14,693 nt of DNA, taken from assembly GCA_964495555.1 (NCBI GenBank), contig CAZBWA010000045.1, positions 1-14,693 of the forward strand, given 5' to 3'. A model generated the notes under the pieces. That model did no database searches, was not told the origin of the DNA, and saw only the letters and a program-made list of their open reading frames with translations. Positions 8,875 to 14,693 of the stretch are shown here, piece after piece. The translations under genes were made by a program, and so were the position numbers. Each line of letters opens with the position of its first letter. Positions within the stretch are counted from its first letter, which is position 1. Source of the stretch: VGCC01 sp964495555 (GTDB taxonomy: Bacteria; Actinomycetota; Actinomycetes; S36-B12).

Positions 8875-8940
8875 CGGGCGCCGGCCCGGGATCGGCCGCG
8901 TGTCTCCCCCGTCACGCGGCCGGTCCCCGACCGGCGCCCG
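8875..8940 (+). terminator. Very long GC hairpin between rpmE and prfA
   Basis: The arms 8875-8902 and 8913-8940 are complementary along all 28 positions except two mismatches (8885/8930 and 8887/8928) and one G-U pair (8892/8923). The outer ten base pairs (CGGGCGCCGG with CCGGCGCCCG) and the inner ten (CGGCCGCGTG with CACGCGGCCG) are perfect; the loop is the ten bases TCTCCCCCGT. No T-run follows, and the prfA Shine-Dalgarno begins about ten bases later. It is most likely a U-less terminator or mRNA-stabilising structure for rpmE. A repeated mobile hairpin element is another possibility. Confidence 0.7.
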
Positions 8941-8949
8941 AGTCGTCTG

Positions 8950-8955
8950 AAGGGG
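8950..8955 (+). promoter_or_regulatory. prfA Shine-Dalgarno (decides the start)
   Basis: AAGGGG ends five bases before ATG 8961. The in-frame GTG at 8955 would overlap this site and have no ribosome-binding site of its own, so ATG 8961 is preferred. Confidence 0.75.
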
Positions 8956-8960
8956 TGAGC

Positions 8961-10034
8961 ATGTTCGACACCTGCGTCGAACTCGAAGAAGAGTTCAGCG
9001 AACTCGAACGCGCGCTCGCCGATCCCGGCGTCCACGCCGATCAGTCACGGGCACGGGCGCTCGGTCGGCGTTACGCCCAACTCCGTCCCGTGATCGCCGC
9101 CTATCGGGAGTGGCGCAGTCTCACCAACGACGAGGTGGCGGCGCGCGAGTTGGCCGATGACGACCCCGGGTTCGCTGCCGAAGCCGATTCGCTCGCGATC
9201 CGGGCCGAGGAGGCCGCCGACCGACTCCGCACGCTGCTGTTGCCTCGTGACCCCATGGATGACAAGGACGTCATCCTCGAGGTGAAGGCGGGTGAGGGCG
9301 GTGAGGAGTCCGCGCTGTTCGCGGGCGATCTGGTGCGCATGTACCTCCGGTATGCCGAGCGGCGTGGCTGGGCGACCGAGATCATCGACGCGGTCGAGTC
9401 CGATCTGGGTGGCTACAAGGACGTGTCCATTGCAGTGAAGGCCCGCGGCGTGCCCGAACCGGGCGAAGCCCCCTACGCCCGCCTCAAGTTCGAGGGCGGA
9501 GTGCACCGGGTGCAGCGGGTCCCGGTCACCGAGTCCCAGGGCCGCATCCACACGTCGGCGGCCGGCGTGCTCGTGATGCCCGAGGCAGAGGAGGTCGACG
9601 TCACGATCGACCCTAACGACCTCCGCATCGACGTGTACCGATCGTCGGGACCGGGAGGTCAGAGCGTCAACACCACGGATTCGGCGGTGCGCATCACCCA
9701 CCTGCCCACCGGCGTCGTCGTGTCCTGTCAGAACGAGAAGAGCCAACTCCAGAACAAGGAGTCCGCGATGCGCATCCTTCGTGCGCGGCTGCTGGCGTTC
9801 GCCGAAGAGGCCGCAGCGCAGGAAGCCTCGGACGCACGCAAGTCCCAGGTCCGCACCGTGGATCGGAGCGAGCGCATCCGGACCTACAACTTCCCGGAGA
9901 ATCGGCTGAGCGACCATCGCGTCGGCTACAAGTCGCACAACCTCGACCAGATCCTGGACGGGGACCTGGACGGGGTCATCGAGGCTTGCGTCTCAGCCGA
10001 CCAGGACAGTCGTTTGGCGGAGTCCTCCGCATGA
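8961..10034 (+). CDS. prfA: Peptide chain release factor 1
   Basis: RF1 recognises UAA and UAG in the ribosomal A site and triggers hydrolysis of peptidyl-tRNA. From ATG 8961 it has 357 residues, the usual length. The codon-recognition tripeptide of the PxT type is PVT at 188-190 in RVPVTESQGRIHTSAAGV, which marks it as RF1 rather than RF2 (SPF). The catalytic GGQ is at 232-234 in YRSSGPGGQSVNTTDSAV. The N-terminal coiled helical domain covers about 1-105. Q234 is the expected methylation target of the PrmC encoded next. Its stop overlaps the prmC start in ATGA (10031-10034), so the release factor and its modifying enzyme are probably translationally coupled. Confidence 0.97.
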   Translation: MFDTCVELEEEFSELERALADPGVHADQSRARALGRRYAQLRPVIAAYREWRSLTNDEVAARELADDDPGFAAEADSLAIRAEEAADRLRTLLLPRDPMDDKDVILEVKAGEGGEESALFAGDLVRMYLRYAERRGWATEIIDAVESDLGGYKDVSIAVKARGVPEPGEAPYARLKFEGGVHRVQRVPVTESQGRIHTSAAGVLVMPEAEEVDVTIDPNDLRIDVYRSSGPGGQSVNTTDSAVRITHLPTGVVVSCQNEKSQLQNKESAMRILRARLLAFAEEAAAQEASDARKSQVRTVDRSERIRTYNFPENRLSDHRVGYKSHNLDQILDGDLDGVIEACVSADQDSRLAESSA

Positions 10035-10969
10035 CCGACTTCACCGAGGGTGGCCGCACCACTGTCCGTGACGTCCTCGTCGATGCCGAACGTCGTCTCG
10101 AGCGTGCTGGAGTTCCCTCACCGTCCGTGGACGCCAGTGAGCTCGTGGCCTTCGCCCTCGGAACCACGCGGACGCGCCTCTTCCTCCATGACCGTCTGGA
10201 CCCCGACCAACGGGTGCGTGTCGAGCAGCTGATCACTCAGCGCCTCAATCGGGTCCCCTTGCAGCACATCACCGGAACAGCGGCGTTTCGCCGCATCACG
10301 GTGAGCGTCGGTCCGGGAGTGTTCATCCCGCGTCCCGAGACCGAACTCGTCGCGGAGGCGGCGATCCGCGCCCTGGCCGAGTATCCCGAGGACGCGCGGA
10401 TTGCTGTGGACCTGTGCACTGGATCGGGTGCGATCGCGATCTCGCTGGGACTCGAGGTCCCTCGCGCCCGCGTCTGGGCCGTCGAGCTCGACGACTCCGC
10501 GGTGGGATGGGCCCGTGCCAACGTCACCGCACATCGATCCGAACTCGATGCGGTGGGCAGTGTCGTCGAGGTGGTGCACGACGACGCGACGACGGTGGCG
10601 GACTCGGCCCTGGCGCTCTGGGCAGCGCAGTGCGCGGTCGTCGTCTCCAATCCCCCCTACATCCCGGTGGGCATGGTGCCGCGTGAGCCCGAAGTGCGCG
10701 ACCACGAGCCCCGCATCGCCCTGTACGGGGGCGAGGATGGGATGGATCTCGTTCGGGGGATCGTCACGGGAGCTGCGACCCTGCTTCGCCCCGGTGGACG
10801 ACTGATCATCGAACACGCGGACGTTCAAGGTCCGGCCGGCGCGCAGGGCGGCGTTCCGCGCGTCGTCAGCGAGGTTCGTGACGGACATGGCCGACCCCTT
10901 TTCACCGAGGTCGTCGATCGCACGGACTTCAACGGTCGCCCGCGCTTCACGGTCGCCACGCGCGCATGA
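10031..10969 (+). CDS. prmC: Release factor glutamine methyltransferase
   Basis: PrmC (formerly HemK) transfers a methyl group from S-adenosylmethionine to the glutamine of the GGQ motif in release factors. From ATG 10031 it has 312 residues. The N-terminal helical substrate-binding domain (about 10-80) ends in NRVPLQHITG, followed by FIPRPETELV (98-107). The AdoMet motif is VDLCTGSGAIAISLGLE (126-142), and the catalytic NPPY, which contacts the target glutamine, is at 207-210. The frame is open upstream to 9986, but ATG 10031 forms the ATGA overlap with prfA and begins where the family does. Its stop overlaps the next gene in another ATGA. Confidence 0.95.
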   Translation: MTDFTEGGRTTVRDVLVDAERRLERAGVPSPSVDASELVAFALGTTRTRLFLHDRLDPDQRVRVEQLITQRLNRVPLQHITGTAAFRRITVSVGPGVFIPRPETELVAEAAIRALAEYPEDARIAVDLCTGSGAIAISLGLEVPRARVWAVELDDSAVGWARANVTAHRSELDAVGSVVEVVHDDATTVADSALALWAAQCAVVVSNPPYIPVGMVPREPEVRDHEPRIALYGGEDGMDLVRGIVTGAATLLRPGGRLIIEHADVQGPAGAQGGVPRVVSEVRDGHGRPLFTEVVDRTDFNGRPRFTVATRA

Positions 10970-11619
10970 CTCTGCATATCGACTGTGCCGACGGCCGCGA
11001 TCGGGCGCGAGCTGTCGCAGCGGCGATGTCGGCCATCCGGCGTGGTGATCTGGTCCTGATCCCCACGGAGAACACGTACGTGCTGGCCACGGACGCCTTC
11101 TCCCCGCGGGGATCCGACGCCCTACGTCGCGCGAAGGGACAGTCGCAGGACACGCCCCTCGGAGTCCTCGTCCCGCGCGCCGGCACGGTCGCGGGACTCG
11201 CCGCGGACGTCCCCGGCCCAGCCCGGGCTGTGATGTCGGCCCTGTGGCCGGGCATGGTCACGCTGCTTCTCGACCCACAACCGACCCTGGCCTGGGACCA
11301 CCCGCCGGGTAGTCCGATCGCGCTGCGGGTGCCCGCCCACCCGGTGGCACTCGCCGTGGTGGGCGAGACGGGTCCGGTGGTGGCGAGCGCCGTCACCGAC
11401 GACGGGGACCTGGTGCGTTCGTGCATGCGCGCCATGGAGCTCCACCCGGAGGCGGCGATCGCGCTCGACGCTGGAACGGTCGATGCCGCATGGTCCGAAT
11501 CGGAGGATCCCGGTCTGTCGAGCACCGTCGTGGACCTGCGGGGGGAGGAGCCCGTGATCCTGCGTCACGGTGCCGTGCCCGAGTCGCGCGTGCGCGCGGC
11601 GATCGCTGCAGCCCAATGA
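10966..11619 (+). CDS. TsaC/Sua5/YrdC-family protein with degenerate ligand site
   Basis: By position and overall similarity this is the TsaC/Sua5-type protein that follows prmC in Actinomycetota; family members make threonylcarbamoyl-AMP for the t6A37 tRNA modification. It has 217 residues, a normal length for the single-domain form. Fold markers remain: IPTENTYVLATDAF (32-45) where PTDTVYGL is usual, ALWPGMVTLLL (92-102), GSPIALRVPAHP (115-126) and STVVDLRG (186-193). The four residues that normally hold ATP and bicarbonate or threonine read K-R-S-N in the family. Here K57 is kept, but KxR becomes KGQ (57-59), and SSANxSG becomes SAVTDDG (141-147), losing the serine and asparagine. No frameshift or stop interrupts it. 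It is either a divergent enzyme or a paralogue with a changed role. Its ATG overlaps the prmC stop in ATGA. Confidence 0.8.
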   Translation: MTLHIDCADGRDRARAVAAAMSAIRRGDLVLIPTENTYVLATDAFSPRGSDALRRAKGQSQDTPLGVLVPRAGTVAGLAADVPGPARAVMSALWPGMVTLLLDPQPTLAWDHPPGSPIALRVPAHPVALAVVGETGPVVASAVTDDGDLVRSCMRAMELHPEAAIALDAGTVDAAWSESEDPGLSSTVVDLRGEEPVILRHGAVPESRVRAAIAAAQ

Positions 11620-11628
11620 CGCGTTGAT

Positions 11629-11634
11629 TAGAGT
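11629..11634 (+). promoter_or_regulatory. glyA -10 box (TAGAGT)
   Basis: TAGAGT fits TANNNT and lies in the 42-base gap before glyA. A start near 11641 would leave a 21-base leader carrying the Shine-Dalgarno GAAGGAAG (11651-11658), three bases before the ATG. No clear -35 box is seen. Confidence 0.45.
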
Positions 11635-11661
11635 GGGCTTCTACTCGCGTGAAGGAAGCTG

Positions 11662-12918
11662 ATGTCCACCACACCCTTCTGGGGACCTGATTTCGATGCC
11701 CTCCAAGCGGAGGATCCCGAGATCGCCGCCGTGATCCTGGCCGAGTTGGAACGTCTCCGCGGTGGCTTGCAGCTCATCGCCAGCGAGAACCTGACATCGC
11801 CCGCCGTCCTGGCTGCGCTCGGGTCGACACTGAGTAACAAGTACGCGGAGGGATACCCCGGGCGTCGCTACTACGGGGGATGCGACGTCGTCGATGACGC
11901 CGAGGAGATCGGCATCGCGCGCGCCAAGGAGCTGTTCGGGGCCGAGCACGCCAACCTGCAGCCGCACAGTGGGGCCAGCGCCAACCTCGCGGCCTACGGG
12001 GCGTTCCTGTCGCCGGGGGACACGGTGCTGGCGATGAGCCTCCCGCACGGCGGTCACCTCACCCACGGCTCCAAGGTCAACTTCTCCGGCAAGTGGTTCA
12101 ACGTCGTGTCCTACGGCGTGCGTGAGGACACCGAACGGATCGACTACGACGAGGTGCGGGCCTTGGCGCTCACCCATAAGCCTCGCATGATCATCGCCGG
12201 AGCGACCGCGTACCCGCGGCTGATCGATTTCGCCGCCTTCCGATCGATCGCCGACGAGGTGGGCGCCATCCTCATGGTCGACGCAGCGCACTTCATCGGC
12301 CTCGTAGCCGGGAAAGCCATCCCGAGCCCCGTGCCCTACGCCGACGTCGTGTGCTTCACCACGCACAAGGTCCTGCGCGGCCCCCGCGGGGGGATGATCC
12401 TGTGCAAGGCCGAGCACGCGGCGGCGTTGGACAAAGCCGTGTTCCCGATGATGCAGGGTGGTCCGCTCATGCACGCGGTGGCCGCCAAAGCCGTTGCGCT
12501 GCGGGAGGCTGCGAGCCCCGCCTACCAGGCGTATGCCAGGGAGGTCATCGTCAACGCGCAGGCCCTCGCCGCGGGCCTTGCCGAGCGAGGGATGCGGCCG
12601 ACCAGCGGCGGAACGGACACGCATTTGGCGCTGATCGACCTGCGGGGCGTCGGTGTCACCGGGGCCGAGGCCGAACAGCGGTGCGACGCCGTCGGTATCA
12701 CCCTGAACAAGAACGCCATCCCCTACGACCCCGCCCCGCCGGCCGTGGCCTCGGGGATCCGGGTGGGTACCCCGTCGGTGACCACCCAGGGCATGGGCCC
12801 GGCGGAGATGGACGTCGTCGCGGACCTGATCTCCCGAGCCGTGAGCGGCGAGGGTGACGGGGTGGCCGACGAGGTCAGCGCCCTCGTGGCCCGGTTCCCC
12901 GCCTATCCCCGTCCATAG
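11662..12918 (+). CDS. glyA: Serine hydroxymethyltransferase
   Basis: This PLP enzyme (fold type I) converts serine and tetrahydrofolate to glycine and 5,10-methylene-tetrahydrofolate, the main source of one-carbon units. The 418-residue length is normal. IASENLTSPAVLAALGS (39-55), NKYAEGYPGRRYYGGC (59-74), and HGGHLTHG (129-136) are family hallmarks. The PLP lysine is K236 in TTHKVLRGPRGG, preceded by VDAAHFIGLVA (206-216). ATG 11662 has a good Shine-Dalgarno. Some Actinomycetota, such as Streptomyces, keep glyA between the TsaC-like gene and wecA; mycobacteria do not, so its presence here is a minor clue to lineage. wecA follows after 35 bases. Confidence 0.97.
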   Translation: MSTTPFWGPDFDALQAEDPEIAAVILAELERLRGGLQLIASENLTSPAVLAALGSTLSNKYAEGYPGRRYYGGCDVVDDAEEIGIARAKELFGAEHANLQPHSGASANLAAYGAFLSPGDTVLAMSLPHGGHLTHGSKVNFSGKWFNVVSYGVREDTERIDYDEVRALALTHKPRMIIAGATAYPRLIDFAAFRSIADEVGAILMVDAAHFIGLVAGKAIPSPVPYADVVCFTTHKVLRGPRGGMILCKAEHAAALDKAVFPMMQGGPLMHAVAAKAVALREAASPAYQAYAREVIVNAQALAAGLAERGMRPTSGGTDTHLALIDLRGVGVTGAEAEQRCDAVGITLNKNAIPYDPAPPAVASGIRVGTPSVTTQGMGPAEMDVVADLISRAVSGEGDGVADEVSALVARFPAYPRP

Positions 12919-12940
12919 GGGACCATGGAGCCCTACCCGA

Positions 12941-12948
12941 AGGGGAGG
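12941..12948 (+). promoter_or_regulatory. wecA Shine-Dalgarno (decides the start)
   Basis: AGGGGAGG ends five bases before GTG 12954. A GTG at 12948, in the same frame, overlaps this site and so has no ribosome-binding site, which favours 12954. Confidence 0.7.
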
Positions 12949-12953
12949 TGACC

Positions 12954-14075
12954 GTGCGGGAGTACGTCCTGTGCCTTCTGGCCGCAGCGGCCGTCACCTA
13001 CCTGACGATGCCCCTGGCCCGACGGGTGGCCCTCGCCGGCGGGTTCATCGCGCCCGTCCGGGATCGCGATGTCCACGCGACCCCGACCCCGCGCCTCGGC
13101 GGCCTGGCCATGCTGGCGGGGCTGCTCGCCGGCCTGCTGCTGGCCAGCAAGCTGCCGATGATGAGCGCGGTCTTCGAGGGAGGATCCACGCCCCTCGCGC
13201 TGCTCTCCGGAGTGGCCGTCATCGTCGCCCTCGGCATCGTGGACGACAAGTGGGGCCTCGACGCGCCGACCAAGTTGGCCGGCCAAGTGTTGGCCGCGGG
13301 GTTGATGGCCCTGCAGGGCATCGCCGTGATCTGGCTCCCCATCGGTGGGACATTCGTCCTCGACCCCATCACCAGCGTGCTCTTCACCGTCCTGATCGTC
13401 CTGATCAGCATCAACGCCATCAACTTCATCGACGGCCTCGACGGACTCGCGGCCGGGATCGTGGCGGTTGCGGCGGGGGCCTTCTTCGCCTACGCCTACC
13501 TGCTGAGCGTGGAGCAGGGGCTGGAGCGGGCGACTTTGGCGACCCTGGTGAGCGTCCTGCTGGTGGGCATGTGCGTCGGGTTCCTCCCGCACAACGTGTA
13601 CCCGGCGCGCATCTTCATGGGGGACACCGGCTCGATGCTGTTGGGGCTGCTCCTGGCGGCCAGCACCATCACCCTCTCGGGCCAGATCGACCCCAGCTCC
13701 GTTGCCGGCGGCGCCCTCCTGCCCACGCTCCTGCCGATCCTGCTCCCTGTGGCCGTCATGGCTGTGCCGCTCGTGGATCTGGGCCTCGCCGTCGTCCGCC
13801 GCACGCGTGCCGGTCGCAATCCCTTCGCCCCCGACAAGCAGCACCTTCACCATCGCCTCATGGAGATGGGTCATTCCCAACGTCGCGCTGTCCTCATCAT
13901 GTACGCGTGGACGGCGCTCCTGGCGGGCGCCGCGGTGGCCGCGGCCTTCGTTCCGTTGCCCTTCGCGATCGCCGGATTCGCCGTGGGGGTGGTCCTGCTC
14001 ATCTTCATCGTGCGACGCCCGGGCTCCGCGCCGGAGGCTCCGGTGATCGAGATGTCCCGGCGACGATCGGGGTGA
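12954..14075 (+). CDS. wecA: Polyprenyl-phosphate N-acetylglucosaminyl 1-phosphate transferase (WecA)
   Basis: This membrane enzyme transfers GlcNAc-1-phosphate from UDP-GlcNAc to polyprenyl phosphate, the first lipid-linked step of cell-wall polysaccharide synthesis (in mycobacteria, the linker that joins arabinogalactan to peptidoglycan). From GTG 12954 it has 373 residues with about ten or eleven membrane segments. The magnesium and catalytic motifs of the family are in order: RDVHATPTPRLGG (38-50), IVDDKWGLD (95-103), NFIDGLDGLAAG (157-168), GFLPHN (209-214), MGDTGS (222-227) and PDKQHLHHRL (293-302). The HLHH signature favours WecA over MraY. Its place before the atp genes matches rfe of M. 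tuberculosis. The C-terminal tail after 353 is short, charged and cytoplasmic. Confidence 0.93.
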   Translation: MREYVLCLLAAAAVTYLTMPLARRVALAGGFIAPVRDRDVHATPTPRLGGLAMLAGLLAGLLLASKLPMMSAVFEGGSTPLALLSGVAVIVALGIVDDKWGLDAPTKLAGQVLAAGLMALQGIAVIWLPIGGTFVLDPITSVLFTVLIVLISINAINFIDGLDGLAAGIVAVAAGAFFAYAYLLSVEQGLERATLATLVSVLLVGMCVGFLPHNVYPARIFMGDTGSMLLGLLLAASTITLSGQIDPSSVAGGALLPTLLPILLPVAVMAVPLVDLGLAVVRRTRAGRNPFAPDKQHLHHRLMEMGHSQRRAVLIMYAWTALLAGAAVAAAFVPLPFAIAGFAVGVVLLIFIVRRPGSAPEAPVIEMSRRRSG

Positions 14076-14092
14076 CGAAAGCCACGTTCGAT

Positions 14093-14109
14093 ACTCGAGA
14101 TCCTCGGGT
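14093..14109 (+). terminator. Weak hairpin after wecA
   Basis: ACTCGAG (14093-14099) pairs with CTCGGGT (14103-14109), including one G-U pair, around a three-base loop. It lies 17 bases after the wecA stop. There is no T-run, so this is only a possible terminator. Confidence 0.25.
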
Positions 14110-14131
14110 GGGCAGGCGTCCGGCGCTGCGA

Positions 14132-14137
14132 TAGCGT
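14132..14137 (+). promoter_or_regulatory. -10 box (TAGCGT) before the AtpI-like gene
   Basis: TAGCGT fits TANNNT in the 99-base gap after wecA. A start near 14144 would give a leader of about 31 bases. This could be the promoter of the downstream atp genes. The ribosome-binding site before ATG 14175 is weak (a GAG at 14162-14164). No -35 box is evident. Confidence 0.4.
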
Positions 14138-14174
14138 CATTCTCCACACCTTCGGACGGAACGAGATCAGCAGC

Positions 14175-14588
14175 ATGGCCAGCCCCCGCAGTATCGACGC
14201 GCTCGTGCTGCGCGCGGCCGGCGGTGTGACGGTTGTGGTCGGTGTGATTGCAGCGGTTATCGGCCTCCTTGTGGGAGGCGGTAAGGGCCTGCTGGGCGCG
14301 GTCATCGCCACGGTGATCGTGGTGGTCTTCTTCTCGATCGGGCAGTTCACGTTAGGGGCCGTGCTGCGCAACAACCCCCAGATGGCGCTGACCGTGGCCC
14401 TGATGATCTACCTCGTCAAAGTGGGCGTCCTGTTGCTCCTGATCATCCTGTTCGCGGGCACGACGCTCTTCGACACGAAGGTGTTCGCCGCAACGATCGT
14501 GGCGGGCACGCTGGCGTGGACCGGGGCCGAGGTGTGGGTGTTCGCGCGGACCAAGGTCTTGTACGTGGAACCCGCGGGGGATCGGTGA
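14175..14588 (+). CDS. Small four-helix membrane protein, AtpI-like (Rv1303 position)
   Basis: The product has 137 residues with four predicted membrane segments at about 14-34, 39-62, 68-93 and 101-123, and short polar ends; there is no signal peptide. It occupies the place of the small conserved membrane protein that precedes atpB in Actinomycetota (Rv1303 in M. tuberculosis). Two-hairpin proteins there are often called AtpI-like, and AtpI is thought to help assemble the c-ring or import magnesium; the link is by position and topology, not by a diagnostic motif. RNNPQMALTVALMIYLVK (65-82) is the most family-like stretch. Function here is unproven. Confidence 0.8.
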   Translation: MASPRSIDALVLRAAGGVTVVVGVIAAVIGLLVGGGKGLLGAVIATVIVVVFFSIGQFTLGAVLRNNPQMALTVALMIYLVKVGVLLLLIILFAGTTLFDTKVFAATIVAGTLAWTGAEVWVFARTKVLYVEPAGDR

Positions 14589-14693
14589 TGGGTACCAGCA
14601 CCGGGTGGTACGGTTCCCGCGCGCAGCAGCGGTCGAAATCGGCTCTTCCCACCATCAGAGACAACCAGCGCCTGATGGACAACGCCGCCTGGA
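14589..14693 (+). promoter_or_regulatory. Gap before the expected atpB
   Basis: These 105 bases end the window. They hold an inverted repeat, GTACCA (14592-14597) and TGGTAC (14606-14611) with an 8-base centre, and a TANNNT box TACGGT at 14609-14614, which could be a promoter for atpB. An ATG at 14675 opens a frame (MDNAAW) to the edge, but it has no good Shine-Dalgarno and only six full codons are visible, so I do not call it a gene. Confidence 0.35.

Noticed and set aside
9986..10030. Longer prmC start inside prfA
   Set aside because: It adds 15 residues unlike the family; ATG 10031 with the ATGA overlap fits better.
12933..14147. Minus-strand frame of 404 codons opposite wecA
   Set aside because: The translation is an unusual D/H/E/G/Q-rich string caused by the antisense of a membrane protein; wecA motifs on the plus strand are unambiguous.

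Overview
The window is a GC-rich housekeeping segment from a member of the Actinomycetota. The gene order argS-lysA-hom-thrC-thrB-rho-rpmE-prfA-prmC-(TsaC/Sua5-like)-glyA-wecA-(small membrane protein) is the well-known actinobacterial block that runs into the atp operon. In Mycobacterium tuberculosis the same run is argS to Rv1303, without glyA; Streptomyces keeps glyA at this position, as here (both from memory). GTG starts are frequent, and the charged repeat-rich insertion in Rho is typical of Actinomycetota. I cannot place the organism below phylum or class. A run of exactly 100 Ns inside rho shows that this is a gapped draft assembly.

Layout. Bases 1-167 hold the 5' part of a cold-shock gene on the minus strand, cut by the window edge. 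A 204-bp divergent promoter region follows, and every later gene is on the plus strand. argS (372-2030) and lysA (2050-3381) come first. hom-thrC-thrB (3439-6727) follow with 1-base and 4-base overlaps and cover aspartate semialdehyde to threonine. rho (6871-8547) has its own promoter and leader. rpmE (8644-8865) ends in front of a very long GC hairpin. prfA, prmC and a divergent TsaC-like gene (8961-11619) are joined by 4-base ATGA overlaps. glyA (11662-12918), wecA (12954-14075) and a small four-helix membrane protein (14175-14588) lead to the window end, where atpB would be expected. No stretch longer than about 205 bases lacks a gene. I found no tRNA, rRNA, CRISPR array, insertion sequence or attachment site.

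How the genes work together. lysA, hom, thrC and thrB draw on the aspartate family for lysine and threonine; glyA feeds glycine and one-carbon units. argS, rpmE, prfA, prmC and the TsaC-like gene serve translation, and PrmC methylates the GGQ glutamine of the PrfA encoded just upstream. rho ends transcription. wecA starts lipid-linked cell-envelope glycan synthesis.

No new multi-gene system is visible. The points most worth a second look are: the TsaC-like protein, which keeps its fold signature but has lost three of the four usual ligand-site residues; argS and lysA, both with a GTG start exactly 6 bases after a TANNNT -10 box, suggesting leaderless mRNAs; a 66-base near-perfect hairpin between rpmE and prfA; and a DRNDRG tandem repeat in Rho that coincides with the assembly gap.
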